From positions 3,831,297-3,895,296 of the forward strand of contig NZ_CP019936.1 of assembly GCF_002009425.1 (NCBI RefSeq): a stretch of 64,000 nucleotides of DNA, given 5' to 3'. Below, piece by piece: positions 1-10,328 of this stretch. The position numbers and the translations under genes were made by a program. Each line of letters opens with the position of its first letter. Position 1 is the first letter of the stretch. Under the pieces are notes generated by a model, which worked only from the letters and a program-made list of their open reading frames with translations, was not told the DNA's origin and searched no databases. This DNA comes from Thiosocius teredinicola (GTDB lineage: Bacteria; Pseudomonadota; Gammaproteobacteria; Chromatiales; Chromatiaceae).

Positions 1-81
1 TTATTGTCGGCATTTGTGACCATTAGATCAAGCTAAAATGTCAATAGTTCCCATTGGGCAGGCTGGGGTATACCCCGGCGC

Positions 82-1257
82 TCAATCAGCCTGGCGCCGC
101 AAGAATGCCGGGATATCGAGATACTCCATATCTTTCGCCTCGGCCGCCTTGACGAAGTCGTTCGCAGTCTTTGCACCGCGGCGGACGGTCGTCGGCATTT
201 CCAGGGCATTGTAATCGGATTCTTCCTGTTCGCCCGCATCATTGCTGACCAGACGCACCGGCTTGATCTCAACCTCGGGCTGCGGGGCCGCAACCGGCAG
301 GTCTTCACCAAGACCCGTCGCAACGACGGTCACCCGCATTTCGTCAACCATATCCGGGTCGATGACCGTACCGACGACCACCGTTGCGTCATCACGTGCA
401 AATTCCTTAACGGTGTTGCCGACCTCGTCGAACTCACCGATCGCCAGATCGAGTCCGGCGGTGATGTTCACCAGGATGCCGCGCGCGCCGGAAAGATTGA
501 TGTCTTCAAGCAGCGGGCTGCGAATGGCCGTTTCGGCCGCTTCGCGAGCGCGCTTCTCGCCGGTTGCACGACCGGTGCCCATCATCGCCACACCCATCTC
601 GGACATCACGGTGCGCACATCGGCAAAGTCGACGTTGATCAGACCAGGCTTGGTGATCAACTCGGCAATACCTTGAACGGCGTTGAGCAGTACATCATTG
701 GCTGCCTTGAAGGCATCCAGCAAAGAGGTTGTCTTGCCGAGTACGGCCAACAATTTTTCGTTCGGAATCGTGATCACCGAATCAACATGCTCGGAAAGCT
801 TGGCGATGCCGTCTTCGGCTACCTGCATACGCTTGGCGCCTTCGAAGCTGAACGGCTTGGTGACCACCGCAACGGTCAGGATCCCAAGCTCTCTCGCCAC
901 CTCGGCAACAACGGGCGCCGCACCGGTTCCGGTACCGCCACCCATACCGGCGGTAATAAAGATCATGTCGGCACCTTCGATGGCTTCGTAGATGCGGTCG
1001 CGATCCTCCATCGCTGCGTCGAAGCCGCGATTCGGATTGGCACCTGCACCAAGTCCGCGGGTGACGTTCGCACCCAGCTGCAAAGCTGTCTTGACCTCGG
1101 TGTTCTTCAAAGCCTGCGCATCGGTGTTGGCACAGATGAACTCAACGCCTTCGATATTGGAACGCAGCATGTGATTGACGGCGTTGCCGCCACCGCCGCC
1201 GACACCGACGACCTTAATTACTGCGCTCTGGCTGTCCACATCCATCAATTCAAACAT
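82..1257 (-). CDS. ftsZ: Cell division GTPase FtsZ
   Basis: FtsZ is the tubulin-like GTPase that polymerises into the cytokinetic Z ring at mid-cell. The 391-residue protein has normal family length. The tubulin signature GGGTGTG lies at about residues 106-112 in the N-terminal GTP-binding domain. The extreme C-terminus, [14 protein letters not shown], is the conserved peptide that binds FtsA and ZipA. The ATG has a good GGAGG ribosome site just upstream (about 1265). It is the last gene of the dcw cluster, 53 bases after ftsA. Downstream (1-81) there is a GGGGTATACCCC palindrome at about 66-77 but no clear terminator; lpxC would be expected next but lies outside the window. Confidence 0.98.
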   Translation of the reverse strand: MFELMDVDSQSAVIKVVGVGGGGGNAVNHMLRSNIEGVEFICANTDAQALKNTEVKTALQLGANVTRGLGAGANPNRGFDAAMEDRDRIYEAIEGADMIFITAGMGGGTGTGAAPVVAEVARELGILTVAVVTKPFSFEGAKRMQVAEDGIAKLSEHVDSVITIPNEKLLAVLGKTTSLLDAFKAANDVLLNAVQGIAELITKPGLINVDFADVRTVMSEMGVAMMGTGRATGEKRAREAAETAIRSPLLEDINLSGARGILVNITAGLDLAIGEFDEVGNTVKEFARDDATVVVGTVIDPDMVDEMRVTVVATGLGEDLPVAAPQPEVEIKPVRLVSNDAGEQEESDYNALEMPTTVRRGAKTANDFVKAAEAKDMEYLDIPAFLRRQAD

Positions 1258-1310
1258 TTAGCTATCCTCCAAACCCAGACAAGACATCATGAAAGTCGTG
1301 TCTGCTTTTA

Positions 1311-2546
1311 TTAAAAGTTTCCCTGGAACCAGCTTCGCATCCGGTTCCAAACCGATTTGATTCCGCCGCCACCGGCGATCTCGGGCACCCGCACGGCCCG
1401 GTTTCTATGTCCAAACAACAGCAAGCCCACGCCGGTGGCGTGAATTGGATTGCGAACCACATCAACGAGACCGGTCACGTACTGCGGGATACCGAGCCGC
1501 ACCGGCATGTGAAAAACCTCTTCAGCGAGGTCGATAAGACCTTCCATCTTGGCGCTACCGCCAGTCAGCACCACGCCGCCGGCAACCAGGTCTTCATAAC
1601 CTGAGCGACGCAGTTCCATTTGAATCAGAGTGAGCAACTCTTCGTAGCGCGGCTCGACCACTTCGGCCAGCGTCTGACGTGAAAGACGACGCGGCGGACG
1701 ATCACCGATGCTCGGCACCTCGATGGTTTCATCGGGGCTGGCGAGTTGGGTCAACGCGCAGGCGTACTTGAGCTTGATCTCGTCGGCGTGCTGCGTCGGC
1801 GTACGCAACGCGACCGCGATATCATTGGTGACCTGATCGCCTGCGATCGGGATGACCGCGGTATGTCGGATCGAACCGCCGGTGAATACGGCGATGTCGG
1901 TGGTACCGCCACCGATATCGACGAGGCAGACGCCGAGATCCTTTTCATCGTCTTCCAGCACCGAATAACTCGACGCCAGCTGTTCCAGGATCAGGTCTTC
2001 GACCTCGAGCCCACAACGGCGCACGCATTTGATGATGTTCTGCGCCGCACTAACCGCACCGGTCACCATGTGCACCCGCGCCTCGAGTCGCACGCCCGAC
2101 ATGCCGACCGGATCGTGAATACCTTCCTGGTTATCGATGATGAATTCCTGCGGCAGGATGTGCAGGATCTTCTGATCAGCGGGTATGGCAACGGCGCGCG
2201 CGGCATCGATCACACGCTCGACATCGGTATGCGACACCTCGCCATCTTTGATCGGGACGATACCGTGTGAGTTCAGACTCGACACATGACTGCCGGCGAT
2301 CCCGGCATACACCGAGTCGATCTCGACGCCGGCCATCAGTTCGGCTTCTTCTACGGCACGCTGGATCGATTGCACCGTCGATTCGATATTGACGACGACC
2401 CCTTTCTTCAGGCCGCGCGACGGATGCGAACCGATGCCGATGATCTCGATCTCGTTGTCCTGGCGCACCTCGCCGACAATCGCCACCACCTTGGAGGTGC
2501 CGATATCAAGGCCAACGATTATGTTCTTGTCGGTACGTTTGACCAT
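1311..2546 (-). CDS. ftsA: Cell division protein FtsA
   Basis: FtsA is an actin-like ATPase that tethers FtsZ filaments to the inner membrane and recruits later divisome proteins. The 411-residue product has the actin-type phosphate-1 loop GLDIGTSKV near the N-terminus, the 1C (SHS2) domain after it, and a second phosphate loop LVDIGGGTTDIAVF in the middle. It ends in a basic, aromatic segment (SVWNRMRSWFQGNF) typical of the C-terminal amphipathic membrane-targeting helix. The start codon overlaps the ftsQ stop by one base, indicating translational coupling. Confidence 0.97.
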   Translation of the reverse strand: MVKRTDKNIIVGLDIGTSKVVAIVGEVRQDNEIEIIGIGSHPSRGLKKGVVVNIESTVQSIQRAVEEAELMAGVEIDSVYAGIAGSHVSSLNSHGIVPIKDGEVSHTDVERVIDAARAVAIPADQKILHILPQEFIIDNQEGIHDPVGMSGVRLEARVHMVTGAVSAAQNIIKCVRRCGLEVEDLILEQLASSYSVLEDDEKDLGVCLVDIGGGTTDIAVFTGGSIRHTAVIPIAGDQVTNDIAVALRTPTQHADEIKLKYACALTQLASPDETIEVPSIGDRPPRRLSRQTLAEVVEPRYEELLTLIQMELRRSGYEDLVAGGVVLTGGSAKMEGLIDLAEEVFHMPVRLGIPQYVTGLVDVVRNPIHATGVGLLLFGHRNRAVRVPEIAGGGGIKSVWNRMRSWFQGNF

Positions 2547-3343
2547 TAAACCTTTTCCTGCAACTTCTCGGCCTTTGCCGCTTCATCATCGTCGGCAATC
2601 TCGCGCCAACGCACTGCAAATCCATGCGCGTATCGCATATCCACGCGTTCGGGTTGGCGCGCCGACTGCGAAGCAAGACTTGGGTAGACACGGAAGAACT
2701 GTGTCAGGCGCTCATCCACGTCTTCGCGTCCGAGCGACACCGTCAATCCACCTTCGAACCGCAACCACCAATGGCGCCGCTGATCGAGTTCCACTTCGGT
2801 CACGCGCAGTTCGCGCTTGGTCGCGCGCGACGCGACAGCGCGATAGAAACTGACGACGCGCTTTTCATTGCCCTTAGGGCCGTTCAAGCGAACGAGCTCA
2901 CCAAAAGCCGCTACCGACGACGGCGTAAAAACGCGACCCTGCACGCTGATCAAGGCATCGTCTCCCCAGCGCGCCAGCGGCGCCTGCTCGACCACGTTCA
3001 TACTCAGCTTGTCGGGCCACACCCGACGGATGCTCACCTCTTCAACCCACGGCATATCGAGCACGGCACGTCGCAGTTTCTGCATATCGCAGGTAAAAAA
3101 GCCGCCGTCGATCGCCTTGACGACAGTCTGTTGAATCTCGCCGCGTTGCAGATAACGAAACTCGCCGTTCACTTCTACAACACGTAATGGCAGCTTGCCC
3201 GGCTGCGACAGATAGCGAACCGTTACCCAACTGCCGCCGACAAGCGTCAACAGCAGCGCCACACTGATCGCCCAACGCATCCACGAGGTCGATATCGTCT
3301 GCGCCTGTTTCGCTTGCTTGCGCTTTGCCGACGTCGTTGCCAT
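2546..3343 (-). CDS. ftsQ: Cell division protein FtsQ
   Basis: FtsQ is a bitopic inner-membrane divisome protein that links early division proteins to FtsL/FtsB and FtsI/FtsW. The 265-residue product has a basic cytoplasmic N-terminus, a single membrane segment at about residues 25-46 (WAISVALLLTLVGGSWVTV), a POTRA domain beginning near LRVVEVNGEF, and the FtsQ beta domain after it. It sits between ddlB and ftsA, as usual, and its start touches the ddlB stop. Confidence 0.95.
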   Translation of the reverse strand: MATTSAKRKQAKQAQTISTSWMRWAISVALLLTLVGGSWVTVRYLSQPGKLPLRVVEVNGEFRYLQRGEIQQTVVKAIDGGFFTCDMQKLRRAVLDMPWVEEVSIRRVWPDKLSMNVVEQAPLARWGDDALISVQGRVFTPSSVAAFGELVRLNGPKGNEKRVVSFYRAVASRATKRELRVTEVELDQRRHWWLRFEGGLTVSLGREDVDERLTQFFRVYPSLASQSARQPERVDMRYAHGFAVRWREIADDDEAAKAEKLQEKV

Positions 3344-4266
3344 CAGTTGGCCTCCAACGTCTGCGCCAGGATGCGCCAGACCAACTCGTCAAAATCGATA
3401 CCGACCGCCTTTGCCGCCATTGGCACCAGGCTGTGGCCGGTCATACCCGGAACGGTGTTGACCTCGATGACCCAGGGCTGTTCCTCAACATCAACCAGAA
3501 TGTCGACACGCCCCCAGCCACTCGCGGCGACCGCGTTGAACGCACCGAGCGCAAGCGACTGCAGGCGCGACTCGGCCTCTTGATCAAGACCGCAGGGAAT
3601 CAGGTAACGCGTATCGTCGGCGACGTACTTGGCGTCGTAGTCATAGAAGTCATGGTCGGTTTCCAGCTTGATCAGCGGCAACGCCTCGTCGCCCAGGATG
3701 GCGGCCGTGTATTCGGCGCCGGTGATCCAACGTTCGGCCATGACGTGACTATCGTATTCGGCCGCTTTGTTCCACGCGGCACGCAGCTGTTTTATATCGT
3801 CGGCACGCGACATGCCGATGCTCGACCCTTCCAGCGCCGGCTTAACCATCAGCGGAAAACCAAGCTCGGCCGCCGCTTCCAGATCTTGTTCACTCTGTAT
3901 CAAAGCGAAACCGGGGGTCGGCAGACCCAGCGACTGCAGCAGCAGCTTGGTGCGATATTTGTCCATCGCGATCGCCGAACCCATCACGCCACTGCCGGTA
4001 TACGGCAGACCGAGAATCTCGAGTGCGCCCTGAATCACGCCGTCTTCACCACCGCGTCCGTGCAGCACGTTGAACACACGGTCGTAATTGCCGTTCTGCA
4101 GCACCTGCAGAACATCCTTGCCAGCATCAATGCCGTGGGCATCGACGCCTTTGCGGCACAGTCCGTCGAGAACCGCCTTGCCACTGACCAGTGACACGTC
4201 GCGCTCAGCAGCCCAGCCACCCATCAGCACGGCCACCTTGCCGAAATCTTTGGCGTCAATCGTCAT
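3343..4266 (-). CDS. ddlB: D-alanine--D-alanine ligase
   Basis: This ATP-grasp enzyme joins two D-alanines to make the dipeptide that MurF adds to the peptidoglycan precursor. The 307-residue length is standard. The N-terminal KVAVLMGGWAAERDVSLVSG segment matches the Ddl start (GG..xEREVSLxSG), HGRGGEDGVIQG follows at about residue 70, and the C-terminal EVNTVPGMTGHSLVPMAA region carries the metal-binding Asn/Glu and substrate loop. The start overlaps the murB stop by 4 bases. Confidence 0.97.
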   Translation of the reverse strand: MTIDAKDFGKVAVLMGGWAAERDVSLVSGKAVLDGLCRKGVDAHGIDAGKDVLQVLQNGNYDRVFNVLHGRGGEDGVIQGALEILGLPYTGSGVMGSAIAMDKYRTKLLLQSLGLPTPGFALIQSEQDLEAAAELGFPLMVKPALEGSSIGMSRADDIKQLRAAWNKAAEYDSHVMAERWITGAEYTAAILGDEALPLIKLETDHDFYDYDAKYVADDTRYLIPCGLDQEAESRLQSLALGAFNAVAASGWGRVDILVDVEEQPWVIEVNTVPGMTGHSLVPMAAKAVGIDFDELVWRILAQTLEAN

Positions 4267-5159
4267 GCGGCTTCTCCCACCATGTGGACTTCCGTCTGCA
4301 GGTCGATGCCCTGTTGCCGTTTCACTTCATCATGTACATATGCGATCAACTGCTCGATGTCGGCCGCCGTTGCATCGCCGGTGTTGATGATGAAATTCGC
4401 ATGCTTTGGCGAGACTTCGGCGCCGCCGATGCGATATCCCTTCAATCCGCAGGCCTCGATAAGACGGGCTGCGTGATCCCCGTCGGGATTGCGGAACGTC
4501 GAACCGCAGCTCGGCTGACCGGTCGGCTGCGTCGCGGCGCGCCGGTCGAGCAAGGCGCGAATTGCAGCCTGCTCCGCTTCGCAGTCTCCATCAGCCAGTT
4601 GCAGCACGCATGAGACGAACCATTCTTCCGCCGGTCGAATCACCTCGCGGTACCCGATCTTGAACTCTTGCGGCAGGCGCTCATGCACGATGCCATCACG
4701 GTCGATCGTCGTCACAGAGCGCACGATCGGCCAGGTTTCACCGCCGAACGCACCGGCGTTCATTGCCAATGCGCCGCCCATCGTGCCCGGAATACCGGCC
4801 AGAAACGCCGCCCCGACCAAGCCGGCGCGTGCGCTCTCACGCGCCACCTTGGCGCACGCTGCGCCAGCCTCGACAATCACCTGATCATCGGTGATCTCCA
4901 TGGCATTCAGCTGTCCCTGTAGCAGGATCACGGTGCCATTGAACCCGCCATCGCGGATCAACAGATTGCTACCGAGACCCAACCACAACAAAGGCTCGTC
5001 GCCGGGCAGGGTTTGCAGGAACATGCTCAGATCCTGCAGATCCGCCGGCCGATACATCTGCTTGGCTGCACCGCCGATGCGCCAGGTGTTGTAGCGCTTG
5101 AGCGATTCGCCCATGCGCAGTTCACCTCGCAAAGCCGGTTGTTGAGGCGCCGCCATCAT
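4263..5159 (-). CDS. murB: UDP-N-acetylenolpyruvoylglucosamine reductase MurB
   Basis: MurB is the FAD/NADPH-dependent reductase for the second committed step of peptidoglycan synthesis, turning UDP-GlcNAc-enolpyruvate into UDP-MurNAc. The FAD-binding region includes YNTWRIGGAA, LGLGSNLLIRDGG and GIPGTMGGALAMNAGAFGGE. The SCGSTFRNP stretch carries the catalytic serine of type I enzymes. The frame stays open up to 5273, but those extra 38 residues are basic and unlike MurB. The ATG at 5159 gives a 298-residue protein with a purine-rich GGGAAAAGG upstream. Its ATGATG overlaps the stop of a small ORF on the same strand. Confidence 0.95.
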   Translation of the reverse strand: MMAAPQQPALRGELRMGESLKRYNTWRIGGAAKQMYRPADLQDLSMFLQTLPGDEPLLWLGLGSNLLIRDGGFNGTVILLQGQLNAMEITDDQVIVEAGAACAKVARESARAGLVGAAFLAGIPGTMGGALAMNAGAFGGETWPIVRSVTTIDRDGIVHERLPQEFKIGYREVIRPAEEWFVSCVLQLADGDCEAEQAAIRALLDRRAATQPTGQPSCGSTFRNPDGDHAARLIEACGLKGYRIGGAEVSPKHANFIINTGDATAADIEQLIAYVHDEVKRQQGIDLQTEVHMVGEAA

Positions 5160-5311
5160 CGCTTGCCTTTTCCCACCTTGCTTGATGCATGTTTGGTCGA
5201 AACGCCGGCGCCGGTGAACACAAGCCTGCGTGACACCTTGAGACGAATACGCCCGGTCAGCCCTTCGCCGCACCCCATATGCAACTGCGTCATCGATAGT
5301 TCACGTTTCAT
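5156..5311 (-). CDS. Small ORF coupled between murC and murB
   Basis: A 51-residue reading frame fills the space between murC and murB. Its ATG (5311-5309) overlaps the murC TGA as ATGA, and its own TGA (5158-5156) overlaps the murB start as ATGATG. A GGAGG lies about 10 bases before the ATG, inside murC. The product starts [17 protein letters not shown] and is basic (many Lys/Arg, end KVGKGKR), with no membrane segment or signal peptide. I do not recognise a family. The double stop-start overlap suggests it is translated, or at least serves as a coupling leader that carries ribosomes from murC to murB. It could instead be a chance frame. Confidence 0.45.
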   Translation of the reverse strand: MKRELSMTQLHMGCGEGLTGRIRLKVSRRLVFTGAGVSTKHASSKVGKGKR

Positions 5312-6738
5312 TGGCAAACGGCCTCCGCCAGGTTTGCTGCGACAGCGCCGATATTGCCGGCACCCATCGTGACGACGATGTCACCTTCGGCCACGAGATC
5401 ACCGAGGATCTCGGGCAGTTCTTCGACATTCTCCAGAAACACCGGGTCGACCTGACCGCGCACCCGTATCGCCCGGCTCAACGCCCGCCCATCGGCACCG
5501 GCAATCGGCGCCTCTCCAGCCGCGTAAACCTCGGTCAACACCAGCACGTCGACGGTCGACAGCACGGCGACGAAATCGTCGAATGCATCGTGCGTTCGGC
5601 TGAAGCGATGCGGTTGAAACGCCAGCACCAAGCGACGCTCCGGCCAGCCGGCGCGCACAGCCTGCAACGTGGCCGCCACTTCGCGCGGGTGATGGCCATA
5701 GTCATCGACCAGCATCACATCACTATCACCGATGCGGCAGCCGACCTTGGCCTGGAAGCGCCGGCCAATGCCCTCGAAGGCGGCCAGCGCCGACTGAATC
5801 GTCTTGACCTCAACGCCCATTTCGCGCGCCACGGCGATGGCCGCCAAGGCATTCAGCACGTTGTGATGGCCCGGCATATTGAGCGCAACTTCGAACGGCT
5901 CAAGCTCGTCCATCTGCACGGTGAAACGCGTTTCCATACCTTGTTGGGTGATAGCCACCGCACGCACATCAGCATCCTCGTGCGTGCCGTAGGTCACCAC
6001 CTTGCGCGTGATTTCCGGCAGCAGGTTGCGGGCATTCTCGTCATCGATGCAGATCACCGCCTGCCCGTAGAAAGGCAGGTGATGCAGAAACTCGAGGAAG
6101 GTCGCGCGCAACCGCGCGAAGTCGTTGCCGTAGGTGACCATGTGATCTTCATCGACGTTGGTCACCACCGCGAGCATCGGCTGCAGGTAGAGGAACGAGG
6201 CATCGCTCTCGTCGGCCTCGGCCACCAACACCTCGCCTTCACCGAGATGCGCGTAGCTACCGCGAGAATTCAACCGCCCGCCGATCACATAGGTCGGGTC
6301 CAGGCCACCTTCGATCAACAGGCTGGCGATCAGGCTGGTCGTCGTCGTTTTGCCATGCGTACCGGCAACCGCAATGCCGTAACGGAAGCGCATGATCTCG
6401 GCCAGCATCTCGGCGCGCGGCACCACCGGGATGCGTTGCTCGCGCGCCGCTTTCACCTCGGGGTTGCTATCGTTGACCGCGCTCGATATGACGATTGCGT
6501 CGGCGTCAGCCACGTGCTCTGCGGCATGGCCGATGTGGATCGTCGCGCCCTGATCGGCCAACCGCTTGGTAGCTGCGTTCTCTTTGATATCCGACCCGCG
6601 CACGTCGTAGCCGAGGTTGAGCATCACCTGTGCGATGCCGTTCATACCGGCACCACCGATGCCGACGAAGTGCAGGCGTCGCACGCGCCCCATGGTCTCG
6701 GCTGCGTAGCGGCGGGTTGCCATCGCGACGTCACTCAT
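5308..6738 (-). CDS. murC: UDP-N-acetylmuramate--L-alanine ligase MurC
   Basis: MurC adds L-alanine to UDP-MurNAc using ATP, the first cytoplasmic amino-acid ligation of peptidoglycan synthesis. The 476-residue product has the N-terminal Rossmann motif [16 protein letters not shown], the Mur-ligase P-loop [11 protein letters not shown] at about residues 125-135, the carbamylated-lysine and metal region, and the [10 protein letters not shown] motif typical of MurC near residue 345. Its ATG overlaps the murG stop by 4 bases. Here murC precedes murB with a small coupled ORF between them. Confidence 0.98.
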   Translation of the reverse strand: MSDVAMATRRYAAETMGRVRRLHFVGIGGAGMNGIAQVMLNLGYDVRGSDIKENAATKRLADQGATIHIGHAAEHVADADAIVISSAVNDSNPEVKAAREQRIPVVPRAEMLAEIMRFRYGIAVAGTHGKTTTTSLIASLLIEGGLDPTYVIGGRLNSRGSYAHLGEGEVLVAEADESDASFLYLQPMLAVVTNVDEDHMVTYGNDFARLRATFLEFLHHLPFYGQAVICIDDENARNLLPEITRKVVTYGTHEDADVRAVAITQQGMETRFTVQMDELEPFEVALNMPGHHNVLNALAAIAVAREMGVEVKTIQSALAAFEGIGRRFQAKVGCRIGDSDVMLVDDYGHHPREVAATLQAVRAGWPERRLVLAFQPHRFSRTHDAFDDFVAVLSTVDVLVLTEVYAAGEAPIAGADGRALSRAIRVRGQVDPVFLENVEELPEILGDLVAEGDIVVTMGAGNIGAVAANLAEAVCQ

Positions 6739-7805
6739 GCCGCCAACTCCTCGCAGACATCGGCGACACGCTGTGCCGAGTCGCGTTTCGCAATCGCATA
6801 GGCCTTCGCACCCATCGCATGCAGACGCTCGCGATCGGACAACAGTTCACGCAACAAATCGGCAAGCCGTTCGGTCGTGATATCGCGTTGCTGAATGAGT
6901 TGTGCGGCACCGGCATCAACCAGAAAACCGGCATTTACCGTTTGGTGATCGTCGACCGCGAACGGGAACGGCACCAACAAAGCGGCCTTGCCGGCCGCCA
7001 TCAGCTCCGAGACGGTAAGCGCGCCCGAGCGACAGATCACCAGGTCCGCCCAGCTATAGGCCTCGGCCATGTCGTCAACAAACTCGGTGACGGTGGCGCT
7101 GACGCCGCTCTGTTCATAGGCCTGTACCGTTGCGGCTTCCTTACCCCGGCCGGCCTGATGACGAATCTCTGGCCGCAAGTCCTCAGCCAGTTGCGCCAGG
7201 GCCAACGGCACCTGCTCGTTCAATGCCTGCGCACCAAGCGAGCCGCCGAGTACGAGTACCCGCAACGCCCGCTGCGCATCGATCGGTTGCGGTTCGCCGA
7301 GGTCGGCGATCTCTTTGCGGATCGGATTGCCGATAGCGATCGCGCCCGCCGAGGCAGCAAAACTACCCGGGAAGGCCTCGAGCACGCGCGATGCAACACG
7401 CGCCAGCCAACGATTCGTCAATCCAGGGATTGCGTTCTGTTCGTGTACAACCAGCGGCGTATGCATCAAGCGGCTTACCAGACCACCGGGGCCACTGACG
7501 AAGCCACCCATACCCAACACCACCTGTGGGCGGCGCATGCGCAGCACCTTCCACGCCTGCAACATGGCGCGCAGCAGATATACCGGACCGAGCATACGGT
7601 TCAGCAGCCCTTTGCCGCGCAAGCGGTGTGCGTTCATCGTATCCAGTGCGAAACCGTGCTGCGGCACGGTGCGCGCCTCAAAGCTGTCAGGCGTACCCAA
7701 CCAGTTGACCTGCCAACCGCGCGCCGCCAGCTCGTGCGCAACCGCCAACGCAGGAAACACGTGTCCACCGGTACCGCCCGCCATGATGGTTATGCGCGTT
7801 GCCAC
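6735..7805 (-). CDS. murG: Lipid II synthase MurG (UDP-GlcNAc transferase)
   Basis: MurG is the membrane-associated GT28 glycosyltransferase that adds GlcNAc to lipid I, forming lipid II on the inner face of the membrane. The 356-residue protein begins with the glycine-rich [14 protein letters not shown] loop that contacts the lipid substrate. It carries a second G-loop [14 protein letters not shown] in the middle and the donor-binding region [24 protein letters not shown]. The start lies 16 bases inside the end of ftsW. Confidence 0.98.
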   Translation of the reverse strand: MATRITIMAGGTGGHVFPALAVAHELAARGWQVNWLGTPDSFEARTVPQHGFALDTMNAHRLRGKGLLNRMLGPVYLLRAMLQAWKVLRMRRPQVVLGMGGFVSGPGGLVSRLMHTPLVVHEQNAIPGLTNRWLARVASRVLEAFPGSFAASAGAIAIGNPIRKEIADLGEPQPIDAQRALRVLVLGGSLGAQALNEQVPLALAQLAEDLRPEIRHQAGRGKEAATVQAYEQSGVSATVTEFVDDMAEAYSWADLVICRSGALTVSELMAAGKAALLVPFPFAVDDHQTVNAGFLVDAGAAQLIQQRDITTERLADLLRELLSDRERLHAMGAKAYAIAKRDSAQRVADVCEELAA

Positions 7806-8962
7806 TTACCCCCCTTGCCGTCGCCGGCGGTCTGGTTTTCGTAGCGAACGCGCAGCAGCATGCCGACAGCCATGCAGCACACGATCAGGCTGTTGCTTCC
7901 GTAGCTGAGGAACGGCAGGGTCAGCCCCTTGGTCGGCAACATGCCGACATTCACTCCAACGTTGATGAACGCCTGCATACCGAGCCACAGACCCAAACCG
8001 TAGCAAACATAGGCCGAATAGCGATCACCGCGCGACTCGGCCTTGCTGCCGATGGCATAGGCCCGCCACACGATCAGACCGAACATACAGATCACCAACA
8101 AGGTACCCATCAGGCCGAACTCTTCACCGATCACCGCCATGACGAAATCGGTGTGCGCTTCGGGCAGGTAGAACTGCTTCTGGATACCGTTACCCAGCCC
8201 GACACCGGTCCATTCACCGCGGCCAAAGGCGATCAGTGCCTGGGATAGCTGATAACCCGAATCCTGTGCGTGCTCCCAAGGATTGAGGAACGAGGTCACC
8301 CGCTCCAGTCGGTATGGCGAGATCCAGATCAAGGCCAACAGCGCACCGATTGCCATCGTCAGCAGCACCGCGAACTGCCACAAAGGCGCACCACCGAGAA
8401 ACAGCATGCCGAAGGCGGTCATCAACAACACGGCGGTAGTACCGAAGTCCGGCTGCAGCATCAGCAGACTGCAGGCAAGAATCAGCAAAATGATCGGTTT
8501 GACAAAGCCCCACAGCGTGTGGGCAACTTCGAGCTGGCGACGCACCATGTAACCACTCATGTACATGACGACGAAGATCTTCATGAACTCGGACGTCTGC
8601 AGGCTGAGCGGGCCGGCCGCAACCCAGCGCAGTGCCCCGTTGGCGCCACGCCCCAGACCGGGGATGAATACCAGTACCAGCAGGAACAAGCCAAAGAAGT
8701 ACAGCGCGGTGCTCGACTTGTGCCACCAATCCGTCGGCGTTCTGAAGACCAGCCAGGCCGCTACCGCACCCAGGCCAAGCGCGAACAGGTGACGGTTCAC
8801 ATAGCGCAGGATGTCGCCATTCTGCTCACTCAGATGCATCGATGCCGACGCCACCATGATGATGCCCAACCCCAGCAGGGTCAGCACGGCGGCGATCAAG
8901 ACCGGATCAACGCCCGGCAGGCGCAGCTCGATCGTTCCTCTCGGGCGTGCCATGGCGGTCAT
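7790..8962 (-). CDS. ftsW: Peptidoglycan glycosyltransferase FtsW
   Basis: FtsW is the SEDS-family septal peptidoglycan polymerase that works with FtsI. The 390-residue, very hydrophobic protein has about ten predicted membrane segments. It carries the SEDS signatures LGRGANGALRW, LQPDFGTT, LGNGIQKQFYLPEAHTDFVMAVIGEEFG (the extracellular loop with the catalytic Asp) and LPFLSYGSNSL. It overlaps murD upstream by 4 bases and murG downstream by 16 bases. Confidence 0.97.
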   Translation of the reverse strand: MTAMARPRGTIELRLPGVDPVLIAAVLTLLGLGIIMVASASMHLSEQNGDILRYVNRHLFALGLGAVAAWLVFRTPTDWWHKSSTALYFFGLFLLVLVFIPGLGRGANGALRWVAAGPLSLQTSEFMKIFVVMYMSGYMVRRQLEVAHTLWGFVKPIILLILACSLLMLQPDFGTTAVLLMTAFGMLFLGGAPLWQFAVLLTMAIGALLALIWISPYRLERVTSFLNPWEHAQDSGYQLSQALIAFGRGEWTGVGLGNGIQKQFYLPEAHTDFVMAVIGEEFGLMGTLLVICMFGLIVWRAYAIGSKAESRGDRYSAYVCYGLGLWLGMQAFINVGVNVGMLPTKGLTLPFLSYGSNSLIVCCMAVGMLLRVRYENQTAGDGKGGKWQRA

Positions 8963-10320
8963 TGCGACAACCCCCGCACGGCCTGCATGAATCGATCACC
9001 GCGCTGTGCATAGCCGGTGAACATGTCGAAACTGGCACAGGCCGGTGACAACAGCACGCGATCACCAGGTAGCGCCAGCTTCGCAGCCTGTGCAACCGCT
9101 GAAGCCATATCACCGGCGACAAGCTTTGGCACGCTCGCCGGCACGGCTGCCGCCACATGCGCCGCATCGCGGCCGATCAACACGATGCCTCTGGCGCATC
9201 GCTCAAGTACCGGCGTAAGGGCCGAAAAATCGGCGCCTTTGCAATCGCCACCGGCGATCAGCACGGTGCGCGACTCATCGTCGCCGTGCAGCCCTTCAAG
9301 CGCAGCAATCGATGCACCGACGTTGGTGCCTTTGCTGTCGTTGTACCAACGCACATCATCGATTTCAGCGACAAACTCGGTGCGGTGCGGCAGACCGCGG
9401 AAGCTGCGCAGAACCGAGACCATCCCCTCTTCGCCGAAGCCGAGGGCGGCACCCATCGCCAACGCCGCCAGCGCATTCGCCCGATTGTGCAGTCCCGGGA
9501 TCTGCAGATCGTCGACCGGCATCAGCGGCCGTTCACCGCGGCACAGATAGGCTCGATCGTCGATCCGGCAGACACCGAACATCTTGTCGTGCTCGGCCTC
9601 ACCCAAGGTGAAGGCCCAAATGTCATCTGCACCGCCCATCGCCGCGACCACCGGGTCATCGGCATTGATCACGCCGACTCCGGCACCGTTCAGCACGCGC
9701 GCCTTTGCCGCCGCGTAGCTTTCGATGTCGGGATAGCGATCCATATGATCGGCACTGACATTCAACACCGCTGCCACTGCTGCCTGCAGTGAAGACGTGG
9801 TCTCCAACTGAAAGCTCGACAGTTCGATCACGTACAGCGCGACATCGTCGTTGAGCAGATCGAGCGCCGGCGTACCCAGATTGCCGCCGACTGCGACGGC
9901 CACACCCGCCGCCTTGGCCATCTCGCCCAGCAGCGTGGTGACCGTGCTCTTGCCGTTGGACCCGGTGATCGCAACGATCGGCGCTTTCGCCTCACCGGCA
10001 AACAACTCGATGTCACCGACCACCGGTACGCCGCGCTGACGTGCAGCGTCGATCTGCGGCGTGGCGACGGGGACGCCCGGGCTCACAACCAGGCGATCGG
10101 CACTGTCGAACAGGACGTCATCAAACGGCCCGAGAAACACGGCGATATCCGGGTACTCGGCGTGCAAAGCGTCGAGGCATGGCGGCACATCGCGGCTATC
10201 GGCAATCGCCACCTGCACGCCACGCGCCGCCAGAAAGCGGGCGCACGACAGACCGGTAACACCCAATCCCACGATCAGCGTCTTGGTGGTCGAATCGTTT
10301 TGCTGCATCGCTTGCACCAT
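8959..10320 (-). CDS. murD: UDP-N-acetylmuramoyl-L-alanine--D-glutamate ligase MurD
   Basis: MurD adds D-glutamate to UDP-MurNAc-L-Ala. The N-terminal motif is TLIVGLGVTGLSCARFL, the P-loop is GSNGKSTVTTL, and the C-terminal region LSPACASFDMFTGYAQRGDRF is the usual MurD ending. The frame is open to 10416, but the extra 32 residues overlap mraY and are not MurD-like. The ATG at 10320 lies 8 bases after the mraY stop, with GGTGA as a modest ribosome site, and gives 453 residues. An ATG at 10308 is a second possibility. Confidence 0.96.
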   Translation of the reverse strand: MVQAMQQNDSTTKTLIVGLGVTGLSCARFLAARGVQVAIADSRDVPPCLDALHAEYPDIAVFLGPFDDVLFDSADRLVVSPGVPVATPQIDAARQRGVPVVGDIELFAGEAKAPIVAITGSNGKSTVTTLLGEMAKAAGVAVAVGGNLGTPALDLLNDDVALYVIELSSFQLETTSSLQAAVAAVLNVSADHMDRYPDIESYAAAKARVLNGAGVGVINADDPVVAAMGGADDIWAFTLGEAEHDKMFGVCRIDDRAYLCRGERPLMPVDDLQIPGLHNRANALAALAMGAALGFGEEGMVSVLRSFRGLPHRTEFVAEIDDVRWYNDSKGTNVGASIAALEGLHGDDESRTVLIAGGDCKGADFSALTPVLERCARGIVLIGRDAAHVAAAVPASVPKLVAGDMASAVAQAAKLALPGDRVLLSPACASFDMFTGYAQRGDRFMQAVRGLSQ

Positions 10321-10328
10321 GTTTCGAT

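Noticed and set aside
1-81. TTGACA-like element after ftsZ on the minus strand (near 40-45) as an lpxC promoter
   Set aside because: No -10 lies at a suitable distance, and the downstream gene is outside the window.
673-1314. Long plus-strand open frame (213 codons) opposite ftsZ
   Set aside because: It is the antisense shadow of a certain gene in GC-rich DNA, with no recognisable protein features. The same applies to the long plus-strand frames opposite murC (5311-6801), murG (6630-7844) and dxs (40003-41640).
5160-5273. N-terminal extension of MurB to 5273
   Set aside because: The extra 38 residues are basic and unlike MurB. The ATG at 5159 has a ribosome site, and the space is better explained by the small coupled ORF in another frame.
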